Below, piece by piece: positions 1-13,500 of a stretch of 64,000 nucleotides of DNA. The notes under the pieces are model-generated. The model worked only from the letters and a program-made list of their open reading frames with translations. It made no database searches and was not told the DNA's origin. Made by a program: the position numbers and the translations under genes. Position 1 is the first letter of the stretch; every line of letters starts with the position of its first letter. Source of the DNA: Rotaria socialis (Eukaryota; Rotifera; Eurotatoria; Philodinida; Philodinidae); assembly GCA_905331475.1 (NCBI GenBank), contig CAJNYU010000954.1:21302-85301 (forward strand), in the 5' to 3' direction.

Positions 1-45
1 AAAACTTAAACTATGCAAAACATGAACCAAACGAAAATTCTATAC

Positions 46-3000
46 ATTGCTTGAAGTTCCTCTTGTTTTTCTAGAAGTGCTCGAGCAATTTTATCTCTTT
101 CTTTTTGTGATTTTTCTGTATCATCTTGTAGTTTTCTTCGTTCGATTTCGATTTCACGTTCGATTTCTTCTTTACGTTCTAGACGAACTCGTAATGGACG
201 TTTACGTACAACACGTTGACCATTTTCATCGACGTCACTCACATCAGAGCCCGACCCTTCTTCATCATCAACACCACCACCACCTAATGAAAGTATACGG
301 ATTGATAAAATTTGATTGGAAAATAGGTAAAAAAAATAGCAAACCTTCTTCAACTTGTTTACGTAAAAGTTGAATTTCATTTTCCAAATTTCGTATCATA
401 GCATCTTTGGGATCTTCATTAACGCGTGCATGATTTTTAATATTTTTAGCTCGGTTCGCATATCTAATAATTAATAATGAGATCAAAAAGGTTCGGTGAT
501 AAATCTCTTTTTTTTTACCTGAGTGTACTTAAGGTTTCATCATAATTGTAATCAGCTGGCCCGATGTTCGCAATCTAAATCGAAAATCTTCTTTATCAAA
601 AACTGCCGAATAGATAAGGTTCAAGAAAATCAATTCATCGAAACGGTTTTTTTAGAAATTTGCTTTTGTCGTAAAAGCGAGAGCTTTTTGTTTCATAATC
701 AGAATACGATTCTTGGGAAAGACTTGTATCGGTCAGAATTGACTTTCGAATTTCTCATTCAGTTAGAAGATTTTTCGTTGCTATATTATTATTCGTTCAG
801 ATCGCTAACAACGAATGCAGTTAGCATTTGAATAAACATACGCATGCCAAACAGAAACCTTCAATACCGATTCCTTTTTATATTTTGAAAAACAGTTCAT
901 CATATAATAAAAGTTTTCCTTCTCGTAGATACAAAGTCGCTACGGTTACTTTTTCAATAGCGATCAACAAACACACGCTGCTAATGAATAATATTGTTTA
1001 TATGTTTAGTTTGAGTGAGTGTAAGAAATATGTTTTGATGATTTTCTTGTAACACTTCGATACTACATATAAATAGCTCATTAATTTACCAGTTGATTAT
1101 TAGAATAGAAACTCATCTAGATTTACTTCTGGCGTTGGTGATCATAAATAATTACTTTGAAGTATCAATAAAATAGTTTTCTTTTGTAGATTTGATATTG
1201 AATTCTATAAATAGAATTTATATGAAAGAAAAACTGCAGACTAACATGATGCACATTTGCTTGATGAACCAAATCAATATTGCTTTCTTATTTATTAAAA
1301 TAAAAATAGAGAAGTGTCGCTGTGCCATAGACTGGAAAATTCAATTTCTCAGGAAATACCCGTCAACATGTATTAAAACTCTTGGAATGTAGTCAGACTT
1401 GTATCTAGAGATTGCAGTATCTTTTGTCTGTGACTAGACACGATTACATGAATTAATCACAGGTGTCACTACTATTGTGTACTATTCTTTTCCTCATTTA
1501 CTTCTTATCTTTTTCATATTTTATCTATGTTATACTAATCGTTGAAGCGTGCATGCAAATGTTTTTTCTTCCTTTTATCCGTACTCCTTTCGTATAAATT
1601 AAACTCCATCTATTAATATTCTTTCTTTCGCTCTTTTTATTTCATTATGATTATTAAGTGCTATCACTGTTATACTGTACAATACAAGCTCATCCTTCAT
1701 ACTTATATTTTTAACATGTGAACCTATTTAATGGCACATTAAAATAAATGTTAAAAAAAATACATGAATTAATAACGATGAATAATTTTATTATATCTTT
1801 GAAATCTTTTTTCTATGCGGCGATTCTTAAGTAAAATAAAACTACAGAGAAACGACTTACCATAGCTGTTTTTGAATTTCCACCCAATGAATCTTGTAAA
1901 AGTCGAGTTAATTTTGAATTTCGATATGGTATATGTGTTGATTTTCCATCAACTAATGCTGATATAACATTGCCTAATGTTGATAATGATAAATTAATTT
2001 TTGTCGCTTCTTTTAATGTATTTCCTTCAGCACCCGACTTTGATTGACGTTCACTACCCTAAAAATAATCATAATCAAATTCATGCAAGTATTTTACAAA
2101 ACAAAAGTTCTACATACTGCTAAATCAACCATATGTAATTTACCAACTCGAATACGTTTTCCACCATCGGGACCAATATCACTACATTCAATTGTAATTG
2201 TAAAAATAGCATGAGATCGACTACTACGTTCATTCATAAGAGTTTGACCCGTATGACCTAAAATAAAGAAAAAACAATTTAATAAATTTGGAAAATCCAA
2301 CAATAAACAATACTTACGATTATAACTACCACCACGCATTAAAGATTCCATTTCTGTTGCAGAATGACATGCATGAGCTGATAAACCATCAGCATAAACA
2401 CCAACGTTTGGTCGTTCTTTTATCTAAATTTATTGAGCAGTAACTATTTTCCTGTTGATTTTTATGAAATAGATTAATTTACATCTAAACTTTTATCACG
2501 ATCTTTGCCAAGTAAATCACGAATTTCTTCATTGTAAATTTCAAGATATGATACATTCACCAAATATCTAATAAATATTTATATGTTTGTCAATGATGTT
2601 CCTATATTTTATTAGTATTTAATGTTCTATTTCAATTTACCCAACATCATTCGAAGCTTTGGAAATTTCAAGAAAAACATGCGCAAACGAATTCGGAATT
2701 ATACCATAATTTTTATTATCATCTTTTTTTCCTTCCATCGTAAATGTTTTACCTTAATAAATGAAAAAAACTTATTTAGTAGTAAAAGGAAAATGGAAAG
2801 CAGTGCTAACCAGTGCCGGTTTGTCCATAGGCGAATATTGTTCCATTGTAACCTTCAAGTACAGCGTCAACAATTGGTCGAGCAACCAAATTATATATAT
2901 CGACTTGTTTCGAATTTGGTCCAAATACATAATCAAAAGTAAATGTTTTACCCCCATCATCATTTGCATTATGTGGTGGTCGAACATCAATAGTGCCCGT

Positions 3001-3917
3001 TGTCTCAGTGACCTATAAAGAAAAATTCATATTCATCATTTTATTTATACGACAAATTTTTTCTTGGCATGCATCCTTCATTTCCTGAAGCATAATTATG
3101 AACGTGACTGATATCTATCTAGAGAATGTGAGTGTATGACAATTAACTATACCAATTTTACTCAAGACTCTTTTGTTTGACCTGAACTTAACGTCAATAA
3201 TCACTGATGTTTGTCAAAAACATACAGTCTAAGTGTAAAAATCCAATCATTTTAGTGGCATTTGTTTTGTATTCAAAATGTTTTTACAATAGTTTTTGAT
3301 ATTCTAACAAAAATTAGCTAAACGTTTATTTGCTGTCGATGCTAGAAATATAATAATATTCAATTCGAAAGTTTTGTCATAAGTGTATCAATATTAAAAA
3401 TTCATCAAACTACTGGAAATATTTTATAGTAGTTGTGAACTATGTTAAATACTCCACAACCTCTTAATTGTACGGTAAGTATAGGTAATATTCAAAACTT
3501 GATTCTGCTTTTTATGAATTAGAATTTAAACTTTGCATGGAGCAAAACAAACTGAATAACCTATCGAAAAAGATTCACACTATCAATATAGAATAACGTG
3601 CTCTCCATAGCATGATGTTATTTTGGGATTATCTGAAGTCCAGTAATTTTTCTTGAAAATGTTAGCAAAAGATCATTAAATGAGTAGTAGAAGTAGATAA
3701 ATGACAATTCAAATGTTAAGTATATTATTTACATAAACAATTTCTTGGTGATCATTATCCAATTCTTTATTACTCATTGGTCGACATCGAACCACGACTT
3801 TAACATTATTTGCATTACCACTACTTGCCGATTGTTTCTTTTCCTAATGAGAAATTCAAAAAGTTTTAATTTTACAACGTAATAAACAAATGCTTTCTAT
3901 GCATCACAAACCGGCAT
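46..3917 (-). CDS. KIF3A: Kinesin-2 motor subunit KIF3A (3' end off window)
   Basis: Motor subunit of heterotrimeric kinesin-2, the anterograde motor of intraflagellar transport. Eleven exons read on the minus strand: 3912-3917, 3733-3843, 2811-3012, 2641-2752, 2483-2567, 2318-2423, 2118-2257, 1861-2058, 519-574, 345-463 and 46-283. They give about 457 residues, and the last exon ends at a GT donor (45-44), so the C-terminus lies left of the window. Visible motifs in order: [11 protein letters not shown] beta-strand 1, P-loop GQTGTGKT (split between exons 3 and 4), switch I NERSSRSH, switch II VDLAGSER, neck [11 protein letters not shown], then an acidic and coiled-coil stretch. The start MP, the neck NEDPKDA and the coil IERRKLQDD match KIF3A better than KIF3B. 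The first coding exon holds only two codons. The subfamily call is from remembered family sequence, not a search. Confidence 0.93.
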
Positions 3918-4572
3918 GATTAATATGTACAATCTAAAAGCATAAATCCGTTTCAATAAGAATCAATTAAAATACCGAGATTTTCTTTTGTTTATTTAAA
4001 TGTTGAATAGACAAACGGTACAGAAGGAAAGAAAAAGAGAATCTGTTTTTTTTCAAGTTTCCAAGAACAACAACCAACAAAACGAAAAAGAAAGAAAAGA
4101 TCATAACAAAAAAAAAGACACGAAAGAAAAGAATTTCTTTATGTATACGTTTTCCAATTCTGCGGATATCAGCGCTACTAGAAAATCAAATAAATGAGGA
4201 CAAATAATAGACTAACTCGACAATATATCAACAACGACGAAAAAGAAAAACAGAAGCTGTTTTAGAATACTTTACATAGAGAACGAAAAAAAAAGAGAAT
4301 AAGAAATTTAATATATAGAAATATTTACAAACCAACACGCATCATCGTGTGCTTGGATATAGTTGTCATGTACACAGTAAGAGTAAAAGTGACGCATAGA
4401 TAGAGGAAAAACACGCATGATCTAAGATTGTTGTTTTATTTTTAATTACTGTTTCAGTGCTAAACTCAACCAGCAAAAACAACAACAATAGACAACTAAC
4501 AATTAATTGAGCGATACATTTTTTTGTTTTGAAAATAAATAAACAGAATTACCAGAAATTCAAATAAAATAT
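3918..4572. other. Intergenic gap between KIF3A and NCoR
   Basis: About 650 bp between the KIF3A start codon and the NCoR stop codon, both genes being on the minus strand. It should hold the NCoR 3' UTR and the KIF3A promoter. It is A-rich on the plus strand (a purine-rich stretch around 4015-4110). I see no gene or clear promoter motif; the plus-strand open frame at 4000-4197 is low-complexity Lys/Asn. Confidence 0.5.
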
Positions 4573-7500
4573 TTATGTCGATGATTCAGTTGAATCTATT
4601 GGTGTATTTTTATTTGTGTCCGTATTAGAAATTTCTTCAGTATTTTGCTCGGAAACATTTGAAGTTGAACTGCTGTTTGCTTCGTCTATTGTTTCAAATT
4701 TCGTTGTTGGAACTGGCGATGATGTTAATGTTGACACGCCAGGTGATACCATTCTTGGTGAATTTTGTTGGTGCTGTTGTTGTTGTTGTTCAAGCTCATA
4801 TTCACTAATTAAACGCTTTTTAAGTGGATGTGCACTATTCGATGAAGCGGGTGATATAGACGATATTGGCGATGTAACTATTGATGGAGTACTGCTACTA
4901 GTATTTGTGTATAATGGATTCGTATTTGGGCTTCTGTGATTCGATGATTGATCAACATTTATTGTTAATAGTGATTCATGTTGAGGATCGGATGGAGAGA
5001 CTAGTGCCTAAATAAAACATTGATAAATTTGCTGCTTTTTATTCGAAAGATGTTAGAGAAATGAGATTGATTTTAGAATTAAATGAAGTAGAAGATACTC
5101 GATGACAAATATATTTGGAGATATCTAGGAAATTTCCCTTCATTATAAATTTCCTTTGAGATGATCCTCAGCTTAAAATATAATTGTTTTTATGGCAAAA
5201 AACAGCTTCAAGAGAATTTATTTAGATGGGATTTTCTTCTTGCATGATAGGTTTTTTTTAATGAGTTGCCAAAGGCAATAACAGATGACATAGGGTAGAC
5301 TAAAGATATTATTGACTTTTCATTTTTAGAATTACTATGATGGAATTTTAGCAATCCTTCTGACAGACAGCTAATTACTCTGTTAAGCTAGTTCGTATGT
5401 TTTCCAAGACAATTTTATTCTGATATGAAACTTTTTAATTTGAAATCTTAACCATGGACACGTAACATGTAAAATAAAAAAAACAGTGAAATAATACAAT
5501 CTAAGCAATGATTAAATAAAATGTCAAATATGCAAACAAATTCTATTCATGTTTTTCGAAATTTCATGAAAAAATATTTGTGAGCATTATCATAAAATAA
5601 GCGATGAGGGGAAAAGATAAAATATCTTCGTTTGCATTTTTTCAACTTATCAGTTACATCATTTTATTTTCAGAATTTTACTGCAGACCGAATAGTACTA
5701 TAATAAATATTTCAATTATTCACTTTCTTCTAAAAAATAGCAGTTTAAGTTCAAAGCTTTTTGCGTGTAATCGGTTCATTAACTGACATGAGATCGTGAA
5801 ACTGAAAATATTTTTAGACACGCATCGATCTCAATAGAATTTCTATGGTACATGAAGACTCATTGGATGCCACTCAAAAGTAATTTCATCTGAAGTTTTT
5901 AAATGTTTGTTCAATTGAGAATGAAATTTTACCTGTTGTGCTCTGCGAGCAAGTTTTCCTTTTGGTGAATGATCAAGTGGAGATGTCGATGATTGTCTTG
6001 ATGGTGAAAATTGTTGTTCATCTATAGAAAATGTCAGAACAACCATATGATATGAAAATTCTTTTATTTTCTTTTACTTTTATTAACGCAAGAATAACGT
6101 GGATTTACAAGTTGATTGTTTGCTGTTGATGGATATTGTTGTTGATCAGTTGATGAACGTGTTCGTGGTGATATTGGACTACCCTGTGTTATAGAACCGC
6201 CTGAATTCGTAATGTTTGAACGTGCTGATCGTGGTGTAACCGATTGTTGATATTGAACGTATGATTGCCAATTACGGTCAATATTAGATGATGATAAATT
6301 CGTTTGATGATGAGAATTTTTCGAATGCGATTGCAAAGCAAATGGATCTCGTGCGTTTGCTGATGGATCGGATGTTTGACTAATTAATGCCAGATGTTCC
6401 TCATTATTGGACATTGATTCGTCTTTTGGTGATGTTCTTTAAATAAGACAGAATTCATATTTTCAGAATTTTAATTTTAATTGCAAATATACCTCATTCG
6501 TTTAGATGGTTGTTGTTGTTGCAGTTGTTGTGGATTCGATTGTATTCGTTGTTGTGTTGTTGGTGATAAACGATTTGATGAATTACGATTTTGAAATATC
6601 ATTGATAATTCTAAAATAAAGACAACAAACAATTTTAAACATAGCAGTGTTTATTTATGTTATTACCATCACTCTTCGGTAATGCTGGACATGCTCGAAC
6701 AAGTTCACCACGTATTAAGTATTCTAACGATTGACTTTTGTCGGGTGGTGATGCTGCACGTTTATTCGGTTGTTCATTCGTAATTTCTATTTAAATTCAA
6801 ATAAAGGTTTCAGAGAAGCAACAAAAAATACGGCAAATACCAGTCGCTGTCATTGGTTGAGCTCTACCATCAGCATAGATGCCATTGGCACCCATTAACA
6901 TGCGCATAGTGATCGAACCTCGTGATCGGGTAGCTTAAAAAGAATCAAATTAGAGGGTTTTTTCCTCATTTTGTTTTATCCTACATTCTCGCCCACCGGC
7001 ACTATTTGTTCGTTCTAGTCCATTTAAATCAGTATTTGAATGAACTTTGGATGCACTAACAGTACTATTTTGCACTTTTTGGTTGATTTCTAATAGAAAT
7101 ATAACGAATGAATTCTTTTGAAAAAATGATCCATTTGTTTTTCTTACCAACATATTCTTGTTTTTCTAAAGGTTGATTTGAAAGAATTTTCTTTATTGAA
7201 CTGTCACGACGTCTTTCAAGCATTTCATTTTCCATGGTTGATTTATTTACTACAAATAAAAAAGAAATATTTGAATATCGATGAAACAATTTCAACGGTT
7301 GATTTTACAGTCTGGATTTAAATGACTTTTAGAATTTCCGTCTGTTATTGGTTCGTTTTGTTCGCGCTGATTAAAAAAATGAAACAGTTAAGAGTTTTTG
7401 AAAAAATCGTTGTTATTTGCTTAAACATACGTTTGAATTAGAATCATCGTCACCGTCGAGTAAAATTGGTTGGTCGGAATTCTAGAGAGAAAAAAAGAAC

Positions 7501-10500
7501 ACCTTTTAGTATACATTAAAAACATATCTATTTAACTTACATCGGCATGTTTAGTTGAGACTATTGTTGCTGGTTGAAATAAACGTGATAATTGATTAGA
7601 AGAATTTTCTGATATAGATAAATCACTATTTAGAGTTTTATTATCGTTATCTAAATAAATAAAAATATTGTTGGATTCAGAAATGAAAATTCAATGATGA
7701 TCCAATCTCCTTATAAATCTTCAGTGTCGTGAAGATTTAAAAAAAAATACTAGCTGAAATCATTGTTACTAATCAAACGAAGAAAAAAACATTTCTAAAT
7801 TAGCTTAAGTCAATATTATTAATTTTGTTTGATTTCATTGATAGACATTACTGAAACATAATATGAAAGGTTTTCATGGCGTCTATAAACTTACGGATTT
7901 CTCTGTAAATAATTTATAAAAACAGTACAATAAATTTTACCTTGAATGTAATAAGTTTTACACTCCATCGTCATGTCGAAAAGATGTCTCTCCAATATTT
8001 CTGTACTTTTACTGATTTAAATATCAAAATAGATTTCGAATAAAAAAGAAAATGACTGCACACGAAAATGCGATTTATTCATGTATTAGAAACTTTTTAT
8101 CGATTAAAATAATGCATAAGCACTTGAGAAGTTTTTGCTGCTTAGTCTGATCGTGACAAATCTTTTTTTCTGTCTTACCCAAATTCAAATACATAAATTT
8201 ACTTTGACCTGTAAATTTCTTGTATATCTTATGAGATATTTTTCGAAGCTGAATGTACAATATCTCTAGCATAACACGTTTTGAATTTAGACAGGAAGAA
8301 AAAAACGGGAAATCATTTTTTCTCCGGTGACCTTGTCATAAAGAAAATGTTTCTATTTTGCACTTAGTTTCATGTCAAAGAAGAAAGAAAAAACTAAGTG
8401 AATTGCTAACAAAAAATATCTAAACGAGATAATGTTTCATAGGCGTTGCATGCAGTGATAAAGGTTACTTGAATATGATAATTGAAAAAGTGCGATTGAG
8501 ATTTTTATGTATGAAAAAAGTTAAGCTCATTTTACAATAAATTAAACGAGATTGCTAAACGATTCTAGTGAATAATATTGATCTTACTTGTTAATGCAAC
8601 AAATTCATTAACATTTTGTTTCATAAATTCTTGAATAGATATGGGTTCTTTGGGAGTTCGAATAGATTCGTTATGATGAGAGCTTCGTTGTTGAGAATAA
8701 TGTTGTTGTTGATGATGATGATGATGAGGCGATAATTGTTGTGAAGATGAAGTATTTACTGGAGAAGAATGAATATTATGAAACATATAAGGTGATCCAT
8801 GATGAGGAGATATTTGAGACGTTGGAACTAACGATGATCGGCTTGTTGAAGTAGATGTGTGATGAGGATGATGAGATGCATGAGGTTTATGCAGGATATT
8901 AGGCTGTCTTAAATAAGACGATGGATTGCTATCGGTCGACTGATCAGAAAAATGTAAACTAGGATTTAATTTTTCATGAGATGAAGATTTCTAAAGATAG
9001 CAAAAAATTTTCTTTTTTTAAGTAAAAATAGGGTTGGCATGTACATGATGACCGTGGGTTTCAATTCGTTGAAACGGAGCTGACGGATTCTCAGCAGCTG
9101 TACGCGTTTGATTAATGCGATGTTGAAAGTCTTCCGGAGATCTAGATCAAACCAAAATAAAAACAAACGAAAAATAAGTTTTTCTTGGAAATTCAACTGA
9201 GTCAAAATGAAGTATAGAAAAAAGAAGAGTAATATTATTGTTCAGGTAAAAAAACAAGGTTACAGTGACCTTGTTATTCTTTCACTTATCGAGCGCTAGA
9301 TGAGTCTTCGCAAATGCGACATAGTTGTCTAATGCATCACATATATTTGCTATGCAACTACAGAACGAGAAGAAAAACAAGGAAAAAAATGGTTTGATTC
9401 TTTCTTCTATTTTTTTTCGTTCTCTTTTTCTTGTTCCTGTTTTTTTTTCAGTGAAAGTTAAAAGCTGCTAGCCATATTTTTTTCCTCTTCTAAAAATATA
9501 TATTTGTCTATGGACTAAATATAAACCAATACCTAAAAATATAGCAATCTATATATAATTTTAAAATAAATTTATATCTAATTTATTAAGTAATGCTACC
9601 TAACAACACAAAGTTATATACAATTAATTATTAAAGTAATAGTAAAAAATCTTGAGGGTGCGGAGTGTGAGGGTGTGGGTATTATTATCTCTCTTCACAC
9701 CCACATCCCACCCAAGATATTTGTTAAACTAACTTTTTTCTTATCAGTTATCGTCGGCCCCAGCTCATATATACTCTTTCAATTAATTGATAAGTGCTTA
9801 CCAATTATAGATTACGTTCAAATTAATTAGATAAGTCGATAAATTCATTGATAGTCATTTGTTAAAAGTGATAATATATTGAATTAAAAGACAGAACATT
9901 TTTTAGTTCAGCTATTTAATTGATTTAAAAGATGTTGAATTACAAAATTAGATTAAAGAAATCTTTTAAAGGCATCCTTTCACCAGAATAGATACTGCTG
10001 TATTAAGTTAGGCAATATTGATATAATTTAGATATGGATTGCTATTTTTTTAGGTATCACATTAAATGCATGCCTTTGTCTATTACTGCTGGCGAGTCTT
10101 ATTTTAATGAGTAGAATTTCATTTGAATTATCTTACCGTGTATCTCTGTCTGTGGCAGAAGTAATGCGTGTTGCTGATCGTGGCAAATCATTCGTCTTAG
10201 AAAAAGGAGCTTCATTTATTCCAGAATTAGATTTTAATTGAGAATGAATCTGTTGTTGGTGTTGTTGTTGAGAACTATTTATATTTTGTGTGCGCCATAT
10301 GGGTGTTGCATAATCGCCTGTTGGATATCGCATGTGTTCTAAATAGTTAAATGAATTGAATTGAAATATTGTTTATGTTTCTATCTTTTTCTTTTTTTTT
10401 ACCAAGATTTTCATGTGAATGTCGTTTAGTTGATTGAGTTGAGTATGCTGATAGATCCGGTGGTGAATGTGCAGATGCATGAGAAAGATGACGATTAGTT

Positions 10501-13500
10501 CGTATGTTTTTTAATTGTTCACTATTTGCAACTGTAGTTAAGTCATGCATTAGATGTGGATCAATATAAAAAGAAGCACCGGGTAACGAACGATAGTAAT
10601 GTGGATAAGATAAAAGACCACTAGCAAGTAACTCTTGTGGATGTACACCAGATGAAGCAAGAAGTTGGGATGCTGCTAAAATTGCAGCTTGTTGTGAATG
10701 TGCTGATGATGAAATCGAAGCATTGGATGGTGAAGGTATTATTGCAGCTGGTGGTGGAAGCAATTGTTGATTATTTACTGCTGCTACTGACTGAGATGGA
10801 GAACGTTGTTCAGATGGATGCCGAGATTGGCTGAAATATAAAACGAAAGAAAAAATATTTTATGTCTCGACATGAAATCCTTTAAATGAAAGATTTCACA
10901 ATACATCGGTTGTTATGCCTATAATTCAAGATGGCATTTATTTTTCGAAGGGTTCTGGGGTACATTATGCTTTCTGGAACAAAATGTTACTCAGTCTCAC
11001 TTTGAAATTTTTTTTTGACAAGAAACCATATTATATAATACAGATTTATATGTGAATTTGTTTTTGTTTTTAGTCAGAGTAAATGCTTGTTTTGATCGCT
11101 TTAAAATAAGAAAATCTTCATTTAATATTAGAAAAGATTTTTATTAAGGATTAAGTACTATCTGAAATTTTTTTTTCTGACAACATTTACCTTCTGACAA
11201 CATCTATTAATGAAATTACTCATAAGGTCATAATGATCTTTAACGTATTTTAGATTTTTCTCCTAGTGTATTAATTTTCTTTCAATGAAATTTTATGTCG
11301 TGAATATATTTAGAAATATTTTCTACTGAAAGACACTCGATTGAAAATTAATTAGTTAATTATTTTGGAATAAAATAGTAATTAGTGAATATCAAACTGA
11401 TCTTGGAATCAAGGCGCTAGAGAATATCACAGCAGTGTCCATGTCACAAACTATATTGGTGATGACATGTTCTGCAAGATTACACTTCCAAAGCATTACC
11501 TCGATAACAAAGAATTGCAACGGAAATTTATTCGCGACTTAGAAAGAGATCATTCGTTTTAAAATTATCTTGAAGTTTCTCAATCGAATTTCTTTTTCAT
11601 AGAATTACTCTTTTAACTTCTCATTTATTGATACGAGATATTGTAATTTCTGTATTCGTCTTCACTGAAGTAACCAAAACTGAAAATACGTATATTCATT
11701 TTTTGTTTGCAATCTAAGCATGTGTAAAAATAGTTTTAGTATTAAAAATACTCTACATATATTACAGACTAAGTTTTTCTTTTGACAATATTTGCAAATA
11801 CAAAATGCAAATAGTCTAGAGTTTTTTATATTTGTTTTCATTTTATGCCAGTTAACATTTTTTTAATAGCGAATCGACTGAATGAAATTCCCTGATGTTG
11901 ATGCGTACAAAGTACACCAATTACATATTAAAGTATTCATAATAAAAAAATGTCAACTATATACATTTCGTTGTTATATTAAATCATGATATCAATGAAA
12001 TAAATGGTTCGTATCTTACCGTTCATGATTAGGTGAGTGTCCTGTTGTCAAATATCTTGATGTAACAAAATCAGCTCGTAGGGTTTCATAGGTATCCGTA
12101 TTTGATGTATCAATGCCGATAGGTTTATTTAGATTTGTTGATGATTGTTGTTGTTGTTGTTGTTGATTAATAAGTGCTGATGACTTATGTGGTTGTAAGT
12201 ATTGTGCTGAAGGTGGTGTTGGATAATTATTATGTGCTACTTGTTGATGAGAATAATGGCGCATATAATTATTTTGTTGTTGTTGCTGTTGCTGCTGCTG
12301 TTGTTGCTGTTGTTGTTGCTGCTGCTGCTGTTGTTGCTGTTGTTGTTGCTGCTGTAAATATAAATGTTGCTGTTGGTCCATGATTTTTGAAGATTTCATA
12401 TGTGGTACATCGAGATATGGTGATTGATGATGAGGATATTCATTTCTTGGACTTGGATAGTTTTGTGCATGCATATGAGAATGAGCTGTTGATGTATCAA
12501 TCGATAATGATTTGTTTGATGGTGATATTGGTGTTCCACGCATGATTGAACCTTTGCTTGAAAATGTTTGTTGGTTATGCAATGGATGAGACGGAATTGA
12601 TGGTGAATGCGAATTAGGTAATGTAACAAGTGGCGGTGGTAGTGATGGTGGCAGTGCTTGAGTAGAAACATTCGAATTAATAGTTGTCAATGGTGATGTT
12701 AATAAAACTTTTTCCGATGGAATACTATTATTTGATAAACGTTTATCTGCTGAACTTAATGTTTTTGAAATTTCTCTTTCAACAAGAGAAGTTATTGTTG
12801 TTAAAGCAGATGATGATTGAATTTTTTGATTTTTTTCTTCAATATTTGATGCACGCTCATCACTTTCATCAATGATCATACCACGAGTCGACTCATTGCT
12901 GTCGTCATTGAGATTTGATTTTTGTGGATCATCGTCATTGTCTTTAATAAAGATATACATATATATATATATATATATATATTACATTAGATATATAAAT
13001 AAGTTATTTTTCCTTTTACCTTCATCTATTCGTTCATTTACTCTTGATTTTACAGAAGTAATCAATCGACGAGATGTATCTTCTGAACCTGATATACTTC
13101 CATTATCTTCCTCAATATTCTATAAAAATCGAAAAATTTGTTTCATTTTTATTACTTTTCAAATTTATATTACCTGTTCATCATCGACTATACCAAATCT
13201 TTCACGATACTTTTGATAGAATGCTCTGCAACTTTGTTCACTACGACGAATATATTCTGCTATATGTAACCAATCATTGGGAAACTTCTGATATGCTTCT
13301 GTAAATGCATTGATTTCATGTTCTGTCCATTCTATTTAAAGCAAAATAAAATCAGAAAAAAAATTGAAATCTACAATATGGCATTTCTATTTTGCACTTT
13401 GAAAAGTTCTGGTTTCTTATTTCGAAATCCAATTAGAGTCAGCTCCTGATAATATTCTTTTCCGTGGCAATGTTTAAAGCTTTTATTCTCGTCTGCGAGC

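Noticed and set aside
4616-4939. Plus-strand 107-codon frame with a Cys run
   Set aside because: Antisense of the last NCoR exon (Gln-rich on the minus strand).
12174-12383. Plus-strand Val/Ala-rich open frame
   Set aside because: Antisense of the NCoR polyglutamine exon; a composition shadow.
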